A stretch of DNA of 43,137 nt from Phycisphaeraceae bacterium (GTDB lineage Bacteria > Planctomycetota > Phycisphaerae > Phycisphaerales > Phycisphaeraceae). The notes beneath the pieces were generated by a model. It did not search any database. It saw only the letters and a list, made by a program, of their open reading frames with translations, and was not told the origin of the DNA. The stretch lies in the NCBI GenBank assembly GCA_020851735.1, contig JADZCD010000021.1:1-43137 (forward strand), read 5' to 3'. How positions within the stretch are numbered: position 1 is the first letter of the stretch; every line of letters begins with the position of its first letter. A program made the translations under genes and the position numbers. Positions 32,715-43,032 of this stretch are shown here, one piece after another.

Positions 32715-35498
32715 TCACGCCAGCTCCGCTCCGCCGGGGGAATATTCCGGTAGCCGCTGCATCAGCGGCTCAGCGGCTGACTGGACCTCAGGTGCGGGCC
32801 CTAGGAGCACCGTCGCAATCGCACAGGGCCTAAGACTCGGCAACGTCACCGCGTGGCCACGACAGGCCAATCTACCCTTCGCCAGCGGCTGCTCGAGCAT
32901 GTCGGCCATGCACGCGCCCGCCAGATCGAACCCCGCCCGCAGGCGGAATCGGGCTGCTTTTCGCCCCGCGTTCCACAAGCGCACCACGACCTGGCCTTGC
33001 TTGCTCATTTTGACCGCGCTGACGACGGCGCAAGGGTCGTCCAGTTCAATAAGCCCGGCCGCGGCGCGCGACGCGCCGGGGGCAGCCTCCGCACCTTCCT
33101 CAGCCTCAATCTGCATCAAGTGAACCGGCGTCGTATACGCCATCGCCTCCGCCCACACCCCCGCTTCCTGAGCCGCGCCGGCGTGCAGGACCAGAGCGTA
33201 CTGAAAAACGTGCCGCCCAAGACACTGCGCCTGCGGCGTGGCCAAGCCCGGGCCGGCGTGTCCGCGCCGCGTGGACAGATCATCGCGGCTCAGCCAGCCG
33301 ACACAGCGCAACAGCGTCAAGGCGATCTGCACGCCCCGTCGGCCCGGCAGAGCTTGATACTCCGGCAGGCCGCGCGTGAGCAAGGAGAATCCTTTTCTGC
33401 CGTCGGTCAGGCTGACGAATTCCTCCGCGTGTTGGGTTTGCACGGGCCGCTGCGAATCGTCCGCATCACCGGGGGGCATCACCACCGGCCGACTTAACGT
33501 CTGGAAATGCTCTGCCACCTGCACCTGCTTGGTTTGCACATCGCTGGGAAACAGCACCCGCAGGCGATGGTCCTGGGCGGTGTTGTTCACCTCGGTGGTG
33601 AACTCGATCCGCCGGCTGTCCGGCAGCAGCCGCGCGGTGGTGCGGATCGCAAGCTCCACGCGCCCAGACGAGCGACGGCGCGGGGCGGAATCTTCGAGCT
33701 TTGCGGGCAATTTCAAATTAAACGCACAAAAAATCTCCGCATACGCCCGGCCGGGCAACGCCGCTTTGACCTTGCCGCGCAAACCGGTCGAAGTGATGGG
33801 CTTGTCCTTAGGCAGCGGCGAAAAATCGTACTCGTCGCCCCCGTCAGCCTCATCCTGGAGTACGTTAAGGTTGCGCAAAACGCGCTGGGTGACTTTGTCA
33901 CGCACCGTCACGGACCCGTCACCGGCCATGGTGACTTTCAGCAGGTTGTTTTCGATCCAGTTTTTGCCCGCGCGCAGAGTGCCGCTCTTGTCGGACGACT
34001 TGGGCAGCGACGCCCCGGCGGGCGGCAAGGCCCACTGGCTCAGGCTCATGGCCGGCAGATCCGCGACGAAGGTCAGGCTGTGCCAGGCGTCCAGGCGCTT
34101 GACCACTTGTTTCGCCTGCCCGTCCCACACCTGGCGATATTCCTTGCGGATTGGCCCAGCAAAAGCTCGCTGAGCCTGACCACGTTCATTAAGCACAAAA
34201 GACCGCGGTTGATCATCGTGAGTTACGATCTGAGCCTGCACCAGCACCCGGCGCCGGCGGGGCAGACCGTTGTAGATCGCCAGGCGCGGCCCGGGAATCG
34301 CCGCCGGCTTGGGCGCGGTGTGGACCAGCCAACCCAGGGAGCGGTTACAGAGAAAATCCGCCGCCTGACGCAGCCGGCGCGTGCGATCCTCGTTGTCCTG
34401 ATGCGTGGCGTCCACCGAGCATCCGCAGATGTCGTCGTGCGGGTGATTCTTTAAGAGCGTTTTCCAAAGATACGTCAGCGTGCCGTGCGGATGCGGATCG
34501 CCCGCCAACGTCGCCGCCGTCGCCAACGGCTCCACCAAACGCTCCAAGAGGGCCTGGTTGTAGGCGTTCTGCTGCTTTAGGTACATCCGCGTGCTGAACA
34601 CGCCCGACAAAATCGCCGCCAAAGCCCCGTCGTGCATCTCCCCCTGCCGGGCCGGCCATTGGGCCGCGTGCGGTCGCACCAGGTCGGCGTAGTCGGCGAA
34701 CGAGCCGTGGCGAAAATCGTAGGCGGGCATGGTCTTGTTGAGCATCGCCAGCATCTCTCCGACGCGCGCCTCGGCCGGCCAATGGTCGTGACCGTTGGGC
34801 AGAAGCATCGCCCCCGGATGCCCGGCAGCCTCAATTTTTTTGACTTCCGCTTCGGCCCGGCCGCGGCTGAACCCTTCGGAGTTGGGCCGCTCGCCCCAGG
34901 CCCGTCGCTGGCGGGAAAGGTCCATCAGGGCGTTGTAGAAACCGAGTTCGGAAAGGCCCATGACCCACGTCTGCCCGTCAGGCGACACCCAGCGGAAGGC
35001 TGACCCGCCCTTGGTCCAGGCGCGGGGCAACCCGCGGGAAAAAATAAACGAGTCCACCCCGCACCCGCGCAGAATCGCCGGCAATTGGGCAATGTGCCCG
35101 AAGGAATCCGGACTGTAACCGGCATTGGGCTGCCCGCCGAATTCTTCGGTGATTTTCCGACCGATCAGCAAATTGCGGATGATCGCTTCGCCGCTGACGA
35201 GGAATTCGTCCGGCAAAGTGTAGAACGGGCCGACCACCAGGCGCCCGGCACGGATGAGCCGTGCTAACTCCGCGCGGCGATGGGGCATGATCTCCAAATA
35301 GTCCTCGAGCACGACGGTTTGCCCGTCGAGATTGAATTTTTTAAATCTCTTCTGCGTGGCGAAGGCGCAAAGAAGTTGCTCGATGGTCTGCACGAGCATG
35401 TGGCGGAACTGCTCAAAGGGGAAATACCAGGCCCTGTCCCAATGGGTGTGCGAAGCGACGATGGCGGGAACTTTGCGGGCGGAAGGCTTGGAGGCCAT
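32715..35498 (-). CDS. Glycoside hydrolase family 38 alpha-mannosidase
   Basis: The 927-residue protein has the GH38 N-terminal zinc-binding block SHTHWDRAWY (H19 and D21 as expected ligands) and the nucleophile block GYSPDSFGH (D131 as likely nucleophile). The C-terminal parts are beta-sandwich-like, as in the family. GH38 enzymes cleave alpha-mannosides, including mannosylglycerate and N-glycan mannose; the substrate here is not clear. No signal peptide is evident. It is divergent from mtnP, with 169 bp between them. Confidence 0.9.
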   Translation of the reverse strand: MASKPSARKVPAIVASHTHWDRAWYFPFEQFRHMLVQTIEQLLCAFATQKRFKKFNLDGQTVVLEDYLEIMPHRRAELARLIRAGRLVVGPFYTLPDEFLVSGEAIIRNLLIGRKITEEFGGQPNAGYSPDSFGHIAQLPAILRGCGVDSFIFSRGLPRAWTKGGSAFRWVSPDGQTWVMGLSELGFYNALMDLSRQRRAWGERPNSEGFSRGRAEAEVKKIEAAGHPGAMLLPNGHDHWPAEARVGEMLAMLNKTMPAYDFRHGSFADYADLVRPHAAQWPARQGEMHDGALAAILSGVFSTRMYLKQQNAYNQALLERLVEPLATAATLAGDPHPHGTLTYLWKTLLKNHPHDDICGCSVDATHQDNEDRTRRLRQAADFLCNRSLGWLVHTAPKPAAIPGPRLAIYNGLPRRRRVLVQAQIVTHDDQPRSFVLNERGQAQRAFAGPIRKEYRQVWDGQAKQVVKRLDAWHSLTFVADLPAMSLSQWALPPAGASLPKSSDKSGTLRAGKNWIENNLLKVTMAGDGSVTVRDKVTQRVLRNLNVLQDEADGGDEYDFSPLPKDKPITSTGLRGKVKAALPGRAYAEIFCAFNLKLPAKLEDSAPRRRSSGRVELAIRTTARLLPDSRRIEFTTEVNNTAQDHRLRVLFPSDVQTKQVQVAEHFQTLSRPVVMPPGDADDSQRPVQTQHAEEFVSLTDGRKGFSLLTRGLPEYQALPGRRGVQIALTLLRCVGWLSRDDLSTRRGHAGPGLATPQAQCLGRHVFQYALVLHAGAAQEAGVWAEAMAYTTPVHLMQIEAEEGAEAAPGASRAAAGLIELDDPCAVVSAVKMSKQGQVVVRLWNAGRKAARFRLRAGFDLAGACMADMLEQPLAKGRLACRGHAVTLPSLRPCAIATVLLGPAPEVQSAAEPLMQRLPEYSPGGAELA

Positions 35499-35667
35499 GG
35501 CTGAGGTTTCCGGTAGTGATGATTGACCACGGTCCGCGAACGGGCGGCAAGTATATCTTGCCCTCCCCGCCGGTTGATTTTGCGCCGTGTTTACCCGCCG
35601 CCGCGACCCGCGGCCGATATACTGGACCGCCGCTTAGCCAGCACACGAAACTCATGGGAGCCTTGCA

Positions 35668-36555
35668 GTGTCCAGCATCAAAATCGGCATCATCGGCGGG
35701 TCGGGACTGGGCGAAGCCCTCGGCGCGGAGACCGGCAAGACCGTCTGGCCCGATACGCCGTTTGGGGCGCCTAGTTCGCCGCTCACGCTGACCACCTGGC
35801 AGGGCGTGGACATCGCCATCTTGCAGCGCCACGGCCCGGGTCACATTCACCCGCCCAGCTTCGTGCCGTATCGGGCCAATATTTTCGCTCTTAAGTCGCT
35901 GGGCGTGACGCACATCATCGCTTCGGGGGCCACCGGGTCGTTGCGCGAGGACATCGCCCCCGGCGACCTGGTCATCGTTGATCAGGTGATCGACAAAACG
36001 CATCGCCGCCCCGGGACGTTCTATGAAAAAGCGGCGGTGCACGTGGAACTGGCGCAGCCGTTCTGCCCGGTGATGCGGCAGTGGCTGCTGGGCGCGGCGG
36101 GAAAAATGGCCGCCGATTTTACGGGCAAAATTCACCCGCGCGGCACGTATGTCTGCATGGAAGGGCCGGCCTTTTCGACCAAGGCCGAGAGCCTCATGCA
36201 CCGCCAATGGGGCGGCGACCTGATCGGCATGACCGCCATGCCCGAAGCCAAGCTGGCCCGCGAAGCGGAGATCGCCTACGCCTTGATCGCCCTGCCGACG
36301 GATTATGACTGCTGGAAACCCCACGATCCGAATGTTCCGCAGATGGAATTATTAAGCGAGATCATCGGCAACCTCAAGAAAGCCTCCGCCGCCGGCATTG
36401 CCCTGATTAAGGCTGCGCTCACCGACGTTTCCTCTCTCCGTCAGCAGCCCAGCCCCGCTCACGAAGCGTTGAAGCTGGCGATCTGGAGCGACAAGACGAA
36501 GATCCCACCAGAGGAAATAAAAAAACTCGCGCCCCTGTGGGGACGGTATTTTTAG
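35668..36555 (+). CDS. mtnP: S-methyl-5'-thioadenosine phosphorylase
   Basis: The enzyme cleaves methylthioadenosine with phosphate to adenine and methylthioribose-1-phosphate in methionine salvage and polyamine metabolism. The N-terminus KIGIIGGSGL, the phosphate-binding RHGPGHIHPPS, GATGSLRE, the substrate block YVCMEGPAFSTKAES, and MTAMPEAKLAREAEI followed by TDYDCW are the MTAP pattern that separates it from purine nucleoside phosphorylases. GTG 35668 has GGGAG upstream; 295 residues is typical. It stands alone between GH38 and csrA. Confidence 0.92.
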   Translation: MSSIKIGIIGGSGLGEALGAETGKTVWPDTPFGAPSSPLTLTTWQGVDIAILQRHGPGHIHPPSFVPYRANIFALKSLGVTHIIASGATGSLREDIAPGDLVIVDQVIDKTHRRPGTFYEKAAVHVELAQPFCPVMRQWLLGAAGKMAADFTGKIHPRGTYVCMEGPAFSTKAESLMHRQWGGDLIGMTAMPEAKLAREAEIAYALIALPTDYDCWKPHDPNVPQMELLSEIIGNLKKASAAGIALIKAALTDVSSLRQQPSPAHEALKLAIWSDKTKIPPEEIKKLAPLWGRYF

Positions 36556-36659
36556 CATGACTGGTTAGGTGACTGAATCCCACGGATCGATTTCGCGCTA
36601 CCCCCCCCCACGCCAACCCCAATCCCTGACTCCTATTTCCTGACACCCAATTCCGGCCT

Positions 36660-36863
36660 TCACGGCGTCGGCGGCGGAGCCTGCTTATAGGCCTGGATTT
36701 TCTGCTCCGCCACTTCGCGGCGGTTGACCTGCAGATCGCGCGGAAAATCAAAGGACAGCTTGACTTTGTCGCCGTGGATCTCCACCACACGCACCACCCC
36801 CAGCGGCTGACGGGGGTCGCCGATCACCACTTCCTCTCCCACCCGTCGGGTCAATGCAAGCAT
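36660..36863 (-). CDS. csrA: Carbon storage regulator CsrA
   Basis: CsrA is an RNA-binding dimer that represses translation by binding GGA motifs, often in carbon storage and flagellar genes. MLALTRRVGEEVVIGD and GDKVKLSFDFPRDLQVNRREV match the family closely. The segment GDPRQPLGVVRV holds a few extra residues compared with the usual GDDIRVTVV. ATG 36863 has AAGGAG eight bases upstream; the frame is open 16 codons further, which is not used. Convergent with mtnP; the C-terminus is a short Pro-rich tail. Confidence 0.93.
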   Translation of the reverse strand: MLALTRRVGEEVVIGDPRQPLGVVRVVEIHGDKVKLSFDFPRDLQVNRREVAEQKIQAYKQAPPPTP

Positions 36864-37053
36864 GCGTGGCGCTCCTTGCCTGTAGACGCACGGTCTAAAG
36901 GACACCGTCACCGATGTCTATCGGCCAGACCGTCACTTGGACCTTGTAGGACTTCAAGGAAACATCGCTCTGGCCTGATAATGCCAGGGAGCGTAAACCT
37001 GCTTGAATGGGGTAACCGGCACGATGCTGCAGCCGCTGTCAGGCCCAAGAAAA

Positions 37054-37314
37054 CTAAACCTGCTCGACACTGACTACCTCAGGCACAGCCTTACGCAGGT
37101 TTTGTTCAATGCCCATTTTGAGGGTGATCGAGCTGGACGGGCACCGCACGCATGCCCCCAGCAAACGGATGCGTACAACCCCCTCAGCGGTGATTTCAAC
37201 CAGTTCCAGGTCGCCATTATCAGACTGCACCACAGGCCGAATTCTCTCCAGCACTGCTTGCACCCGCTGATAAAGACTGTTTTTATTGATGGTCACAGTG
37301 GATAACTCGGTCAT
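37054..37314 (-). CDS. NifU C-terminal domain-like Fe-S cluster scaffold
   Basis: This 86-residue protein is the NifU-like scaffold domain, with the CxxC of GACVRCPSSSITLKMGIE (C55 and C58), which holds a transient Fe-S cluster for delivery to client proteins. The preceding VLERIRPVVQSDNGDLELVE and final EVVSVEQV fit the family. ATG 37314 is chosen; a GTG lies directly before it. Upstream intergenic DNA has a perfect 10-bp palindrome, TGATTAATCA (37376-37385), that could be an operator; this is speculative. Confidence 0.92.
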   Translation of the reverse strand: MTELSTVTINKNSLYQRVQAVLERIRPVVQSDNGDLELVEITAEGVVRIRLLGACVRCPSSSITLKMGIEQNLRKAVPEVVSVEQV

Positions 37315-37632
37315 CACCTGGCCTCAGCTTATTTGCCTACCTGCCACCCCTGTCAGCACCCGCCACGGCACGAAATGATTAATCAACGCTTAATTGCCTA
37401 CCTTGCCAAAACTAACCTGATCGTAGCCCGGCTCTTAGCCGGTGGACAACTTTATGCGTCGGGTTACCGCAATTTCCATATTATCGGACTACTTTTTCTC
37501 TTTTTATTCGCCTCCTCAGCTGGTTAATTTGCCTGATCCAGTCATATTCACGAACCGTGCCAGTCTTAAACGACGTCAAAATGCGGTCACCTGAGCGTTG
37601 TATTAGCCAAAATGGCGAGTAGTTGCGCTTGT
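37315..37632. other. Intergenic region with palindrome and short hairpin, no gene
   Basis: The gap between the divergent NifU-like gene and the tRNA-Thr promoter contains the palindrome TGATTAATCA (37376-37385), a CCGGCT-CTT-AGCCGG hairpin around 37429-37443 and an AT-rich stretch near 37490. No ORF of note was recognised. Confidence 0.4.
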
Positions 37633-37661
37633 TTGACTTGGCTCTTTGGCCGACCTATTCT
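37633..37661 (+). promoter_or_regulatory. Likely promoter for the tRNA-Thr-tuf unit
   Basis: TTGACT (37633-37638), a 17-bp spacer and TATTCT (37656-37661) lie about 70 bp before the tRNA-Thr gene and point towards it. Confidence 0.6.
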
Positions 37662-37733
37662 CTGGACCAATCGACCGTGCCAGCCGGTGTGGGGTCATTT
37701 TAGACCCGCAAAAGGACGGCCTTGGACAGTGCC

Positions 37734-37806
37734 GCCACCCTAGCTCAGTTGGTAGAGCACACCCTTGGTAAGGGTGAGGTCGTGGGTTCAAGTCCCATGG
37801 GTGGCT
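37734..37806 (+). tRNA. tRNA-Thr (GGT anticodon)
   Basis: The acceptor arms GCCACCC (37734-37740) and GGGTGGC (37799-37805), D-arm GCTC...GAGC, anticodon stem CACCC/GGGTG with loop TTGGTAA (anticodon GGT) and T-arm with GTTCAAGT form a full cloverleaf. CCA is not encoded. tRNA-Thr directly upstream of tuf is a common bacterial order. Confidence 0.93.
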
Positions 37807-37950
37807 CTTGTTGGATATTTCGGTGGCTGAACAAACGATGGTTCGGCGGAATGGACGTTGGCAAGGCGGGTTGCGGATAAAAACCGCTGGCCGCCACGTG
37901 CGTTTGATTGTTTGTCGGCACCAAGTTAACCTACTTCGCTTGCATAACGG

Positions 37951-38050
37951 TGGCTGTGGGTTTTTGTTTCTCACAGCCATTCGCCGCCTCGCGTGAGGCT
38001 GGCTTACAGTCATGTAGCAACCCGCTGCGGCAATGACGCAGGGGGTCTAC
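37951..38050 (+). promoter_or_regulatory. Structured leader of tuf
   Basis: Between the tRNA and tuf are three stems: TGGCTGTG/CACAGCCA (37951-37958 with 37972-37979), GCCTC-GCGT-GAGGC (37986-37999), and GTAG/CTAC (38014-38017 with 38047-38050) enclosing CTGCG/CGCAG (38025-38029 with 38037-38041). This is the 5' UTR of tuf or the processing region between tRNA and mRNA. No regulator is known. Confidence 0.5.
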
Positions 38051-38082
38051 CGTCTTCCCTGGGACACGGAGGTTAGCATCCG

Positions 38083-39285
<1,203 letters not shown>

Positions 39286-39343
39286 TGAATTTTTCAGCCC
39301 ATGAACAGGCGTGTGCCTGGAGATTTCGCAAGGGTAGACTGCC

Positions 39344-39526
39344 ATGGCCAAGAAGAAGAACGACGCGGTGGAATTTGTCTGGCTCCAGTGCACGGAGACT
39401 GGAGACTTCAACTACCGCACGCCCGTGAACGTCAAGGGCGGTCTGCCGGAGAAGCTCAAGGCGGGCATGAAGAAATATTCACCCCGCCTGCGCAAGCACA
39501 CCCTGCACAAGATCAAGAGGAAGTAA
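39344..39526 (+). CDS. rpmG: 50S ribosomal protein L33
   Basis: bL33 is a small 50S protein near the E site. [24 protein letters not shown] and the basic C-terminus [13 protein letters not shown] are typical, at 60 residues. Only one Cys (in QCTE) is present, so it belongs to the form lacking the paired-Cys zinc ribbon. AAGGG precedes the ATG. It lies in the tuf-rpmG-tRNA-Trp-secE-nusG cluster. Confidence 0.94.
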   Translation: MAKKKNDAVEFVWLQCTETGDFNYRTPVNVKGGLPEKLKAGMKKYSPRLRKHTLHKIKRK

Positions 39527-39607
39527 GTGGAATTGCCGCTGGGCGATTTCCCCTTGAACGCTCACTCACAGCGGGTTCAAAAGGAAGTCAAGCATCGGCA
39601 AGGTCGG

Positions 39608-39680
39608 ACGCCAGTAGCTCAATTGGTAGAGCAGCCGTCTCCAAAGCGGCAGGTTGGGGGTTCGAGTCCCTCCTGGCGTG
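39608..39680 (+). tRNA. tRNA-Trp (CCA anticodon)
   Basis: Acceptor ACGCCAG (39608-39614) pairs with CTGGCGT (39673-39679), discriminator G. D-arm GCTC/GAGC, anticodon stem GCCGT/GCGGC with loop CTCCAAA (anticodon CCA), T-loop TTCGAGT. CCA is not encoded. Its place between rpmG and secE is the usual bacterial position. Confidence 0.95.
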
Positions 39681-39801
39681 TTCTCTTCCTCGGCTGCGTC
39701 TTCCGCCTGGGAATCCGACGCTAAGGCCACCTTGCGTCCTCGCCTCCGGGCGACCACCCACCCGGATAGCCCCGGATAATTGTTTTCGCAGGAGCATTTA
39801 A

Positions 39802-40236
39802 TTGGCTCTTCCCATTTACAAACACGGTCAGGGTAAATGGACCCGCCTGCTTACTGCGGCCGGCGTCGGCGTGATCGCTCTGGCCGGCGTGCGCTGGCTG
39901 TGGCAGGAACTGGACGCCATTCCCGACGGCCATCACCGCGAATTCTGGCAGATCGGCATGTTCCTGGGCGTGCTCTTGGGCACGGCCGGGATTCTTTACT
40001 GGGTGCTGAACAAGCCCAAGATCGCGGATTTCATGATCGGCACCGAAGCGGAAATGAAGAAAGTCAACTGGCCCACCCGGAGGGAGATCATCGGCTCAAC
40101 CTGGGTGGTGATCTGCGGCACGCTGATGATGGCCGTTTTCCTCTACGTGGTGGACCTGTTCTTTACGGAATTCTTCTTGAACCTCCATATCATTGAAGGA
40201 GAAAGCCTGCTGCGCCGGCTGCTGAGTGGTTCCTAA
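39802..40236 (+). CDS. secE: Preprotein translocase subunit SecE, three-helix form
   Basis: SecE stabilises the SecY channel. The diagnostic C-terminal block EAEMKKVNWPTRREIIGSTW is followed by a final helix. Here about 80 residues precede it, with two extra helices (around 16-36 and 47-68), as in the larger E. coli-type SecE. The start is TTG 39802 with GGAG seven bases upstream; no ATG is available. nusG follows 68 bp on, the normal secE-nusG order. Confidence 0.93.
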   Translation: MALPIYKHGQGKWTRLLTAAGVGVIALAGVRWLWQELDAIPDGHHREFWQIGMFLGVLLGTAGILYWVLNKPKIADFMIGTEAEMKKVNWPTRREIIGSTWVVICGTLMMAVFLYVVDLFFTEFFLNLHIIEGESLLRRLLSGS

Positions 40237-40304
40237 GACACTCCCAGCGGCGAGGCTCGCCCCTAGTCCCTTTTGGCTGCATGATTCGCAAGGATCCTTT
40301 TCCC

Positions 40305-40925
40305 ATGGCTGACCAGGAAGTCGTTAAAGCTCCCGCCCCCATCGCTGACAGCGACAATCTCCTGGTCACGCCAGGCATGAACTGGTTCGTTCTGCGCGTG
40401 GCGTCCAACAAGGAAGACTCGGTCCGCGAAACTCTGCTACGCAAGATCAAAATCGAGGGCCTCACGCACCTGGTTAACCGGATTCTGGTCCCCACCGAAA
40501 AGACCAAGACCATCAAGGGCGGCCGGCAGAAGATCACCGAAAAGAAGCTCTACCCCGGCTACGTCTTCGTGGAAATGAAGCTGGAAAACGACGGCCGGAT
40601 TCCCCAGGACGTATTTTTCCTGATCAAGGAAACCACCGGCGTGGGCGACTTCATCGGCACGGCTGGGCGGCCCAGCCCCATGAGCGTGCCGGAAATCGAA
40701 AAGATGCTCGCCGCCAGCAAGGCCCCCGAGGAAGCCCCCCAGGTCAAGATGGACTTCCAAAAGGGCGACCCGATCAAGATCAAGGAAGGCCCCTTCGAGA
40801 ACATGGAAGGCACCGTGGACGAGCTGCTGCCCGATCAGGGCAAGGTCCGCGTGATCGTCACCATCTTCGGCCGTTCCACCCCCATCGAACTCGAATATTG
40901 GCTGATCGACCGCGTCGAAGGCTAA
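40305..40925 (+). CDS. nusG: Transcription termination/antitermination protein NusG
   Basis: NusG binds RNA polymerase through its NGN domain and Rho or S10 through its KOW domain. WFVLRVASNKE..VRETLLRKI, the RNAP-binding stretch KKLYPGYVFVEM, and the KOW motif KGDPIKIKEGPFENMEGTVDEL are present; the 206-residue length is typical for the phylum. ATG 40305 has AAGGA about ten bases upstream; a codon eight residues earlier (40281) is not used. rplK, usually downstream of nusG, is absent here, and the following 274 bp hold no recognised gene. Confidence 0.94.
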   Translation: MADQEVVKAPAPIADSDNLLVTPGMNWFVLRVASNKEDSVRETLLRKIKIEGLTHLVNRILVPTEKTKTIKGGRQKITEKKLYPGYVFVEMKLENDGRIPQDVFFLIKETTGVGDFIGTAGRPSPMSVPEIEKMLAASKAPEEAPQVKMDFQKGDPIKIKEGPFENMEGTVDELLPDQGKVRVIVTIFGRSTPIELEYWLIDRVEG

Positions 40926-41199
40926 AAACTGCCCGAAGTCTCTCCCTCGTCCCCCGAAATTCGCTCTGTTTGGGTGCCACGCCGCACGGGGAAACCTGCT
41001 GTGGGCCGGTACGTCTTACATCCAAGGCCCTATACCTTCTTCCGTCATTGACTTCCTAGGACGCCTTAGGGCTTGCCCGGGCGCTACCGCCCCACTTCTT
41101 TAGGAACGATTTTGACGATATGCCACGTCCGCTAATGTAGAACGAACGCTGTTCTGGCCGATAATTTGATATGAGATTCGCTGGACAGGAGAGTTCACC

Positions 41200-41565
41200 A
41201 TGACTACTCCCGGAACCGGCGTCGCCGCAGGGGTTGCGGGCGCCCCCCTGCAGGCCCAGCAATTGGGTCGCAGCCAGGATGTCCGCCGCTCGGCTGAAAC
41301 CAAACGCATGCGCGAGGTTTTTGAATCCCACCTTCGCTCCCTGGAGGAAGGCGACGAGGATCAGTCCCCCGACCAACTGCACATCGATAACCACCTGCCC
41401 CAGCACTCCAATCAGTCGCCTTACCAGGAACCGGGCAAACAGAACCAGCCCAAAGCCGAAAAGGCTCCCGAAGAGCCTGCCGACGCGGCTGATTCTCCCC
41501 CACAAGCCAGTCCGCCCCAGGACGATCGCAACGGCCTCTATCGCCACCTGGACGTCCAGGCTTAG
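41200..41565 (+). CDS. Hypothetical Pro/Gln-rich protein
   Basis: A 121-residue protein, acidic and low complexity in the middle (repeated Pro, Gln, Glu and Ala), with a helical N-terminal part RRSAETKRMREVFESHLRSLEEG and a C-terminal motif GLYRHLDVQA. It was not recognised. A good ribosome-binding site, CAGGAG, lies nine bases before the ATG, which supports real translation. It stands between nusG and rmuC with no obvious partner. Confidence 0.55.
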   Translation: MTTPGTGVAAGVAGAPLQAQQLGRSQDVRRSAETKRMREVFESHLRSLEEGDEDQSPDQLHIDNHLPQHSNQSPYQEPGKQNQPKAEKAPEEPADAADSPPQASPPQDDRNGLYRHLDVQA

Positions 41566-41642
41566 CCCGCAGGCATTCGTCTTTTAATTGAGTCTGGTCG
41601 CCTATCGCCAACAGTTGGGTTGTCGTCGCTGTCGCTGGGCTC

Positions 41643-41651
41643 TGATACAAT
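41643..41651 (+). promoter_or_regulatory. Extended -10 element abutting rmuC
   Basis: TGATACAAT (extended -10 TG plus TACAAT at 41646-41651) ends seven bases before the rmuC ATG at 41659, so the transcript would begin at or next to the start codon. No clear -35 was seen. Confidence 0.45.
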
Positions 41652-41658
41652 CGACCTC

Positions 41659-42921
41659 ATGATGACCGGTTTGGTGATTGTTAGTCTGACGGCGGTGGGG
41701 CTGGCGGCCTTGGCGGCGATGTTCTATCGCCAAGTTCTGGCGGATCGGGCACAACTGGAACAGTCCAACGCCCAGAACCAGGCGCTGCAAAATGACCTGG
41801 CGGGCAAAACAGCCCAGATCGAATTCCTCCGCCAGGCTCAACAGAACTTAGAGACCACCTTCAAAGCTCTGGCGGGCGACGCGCTTAAGGCCAACAACGA
41901 GCAGTTTCTGCAACTGGCCAGCAAGACCTTGGCCGGCGAACAGAAGGACGCCTCGGCACAGCTGGAGCAGCGCAAGCAGGCGATCGAGGCTCTGGTCAAG
42001 CCCATGCGCGAGACGCTCGACAAATACCAGCAGTCCCTGCGGGAAATCGAAAAAGCCCGCGGGGAGGCGTACGGCTCACTCACCACCCAGGTCAAGGGAC
42101 TGTCCGAAGATCAGGTGCGCCTGCGGCAGGAGACGCAGAACTTAGTCACCGCTCTGCGGCGCCCGGAAGTGCGCGGGCGCTGGGGCGAAATCCAGCTTCG
42201 CCGCGTGGCGGAACTGGCGGGGATGATTCCCCACTGCGATTTTTTTGAACAACTCAGCTCCGACAGCCCCACCGGCCGGCTGCGCCCGGATATGGTCGTG
42301 CGTCTGCCTGGCGGACGAACCATCGTGGTGGATGCCAAAACGCCGCTGGACGCTTACCTGAAGGCCATCGAGAGCCAGGATGAATCCCAGCGGGAACAGT
42401 GTCTGCAGGAACACGGCCGCCAGATCGACAATAAAGTCAAAGACCTGTCCTCCAAAGCCTACGCCCAGGAGTTCGGAGCGGCGGATTTTCTAGTGCTGTT
42501 TATTCCCGGTGAATGCTTCCTGGCTCCGGCTGTGCAACGCCGACCCGACCTGATCGAATCGGCCATGGAAAAAAACGTGGTCATCGCCACGCCCAGCACG
42601 CTGATCGCGTTGCTTAAGGCCGTGGCGCTGGGCTGGCGCGAGGAACAGATCGCGGAAAACGCCCAGCACATCAGCGAATTGGGCATGGAACTCCACGAAC
42701 GGCTGGCCACGGCCACCGAACACATCGCCAAGCTCGGCAAGCAGCTGGAGTCGGCCGTCAAATCGTACAACGAGTTCGTCGGCAGCTTTGAAACTCGGGT
42801 GGTCTCATCGGCGCGAAAATTCAAGGAATTGGGGGCTGATTCCAAGAAAGAATTGCCCACCGAAGGCGAAATGAAGGAACTGGAAACTCTCCCCCGCCAG
42901 CCCCGCCTTCTGGAAACCTAA
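41659..42921 (+). CDS. rmuC: DNA recombination protein RmuC
   Basis: RmuC is a membrane-anchored predicted nuclease that limits recombination between short inverted repeats. An N-terminal helix ([20 protein letters not shown]) is followed by a long coiled coil (about 30-150) rich in Gln, Glu and Lys, then the nuclease-like domain with [17 protein letters not shown] and [20 protein letters not shown], which carries the D...DAK core of a PD-(D/E)XK fold. The C-terminal helical bundle ends the protein. ATG 41659 directly follows a -10 element with no ribosome-binding site, so the mRNA may be leaderless. Confidence 0.92.
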   Translation: MMTGLVIVSLTAVGLAALAAMFYRQVLADRAQLEQSNAQNQALQNDLAGKTAQIEFLRQAQQNLETTFKALAGDALKANNEQFLQLASKTLAGEQKDASAQLEQRKQAIEALVKPMRETLDKYQQSLREIEKARGEAYGSLTTQVKGLSEDQVRLRQETQNLVTALRRPEVRGRWGEIQLRRVAELAGMIPHCDFFEQLSSDSPTGRLRPDMVVRLPGGRTIVVDAKTPLDAYLKAIESQDESQREQCLQEHGRQIDNKVKDLSSKAYAQEFGAADFLVLFIPGECFLAPAVQRRPDLIESAMEKNVVIATPSTLIALLKAVALGWREEQIAENAQHISELGMELHERLATATEHIAKLGKQLESAVKSYNEFVGSFETRVVSSARKFKELGADSKKELPTEGEMKELETLPRQPRLLET

Positions 42922-42938
42922 ACCCCCGGGAGGGATCT

Positions 42939-42975
42939 GATTGCCGATTTTCGATTGCCGATTTCCGATTGGCGA
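42939..42975. repeat. GATTGCCGATT units, inverted relative to the edge array
   Basis: Three units of GATTGCCGATT-type sequence, the last degenerate (GATTGGCGA), lie just after rmuC. They are the reverse complement of the TCGGCAA units at 43033-43137 and could pair with them across a 57-bp gap. Confidence 0.75.
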
Positions 42976-43032
42976 TGTTTAAGACCGTAAGACTCGAACT
43001 TTCCTTGACTTTCCAACCCTGGCGCATACTTC

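Noticed and set aside
37376..37385. IscR-type operator TGATTAATCA upstream of the NifU-like gene
   Set aside because: A 10-bp palindrome alone is too little to assign a regulator.
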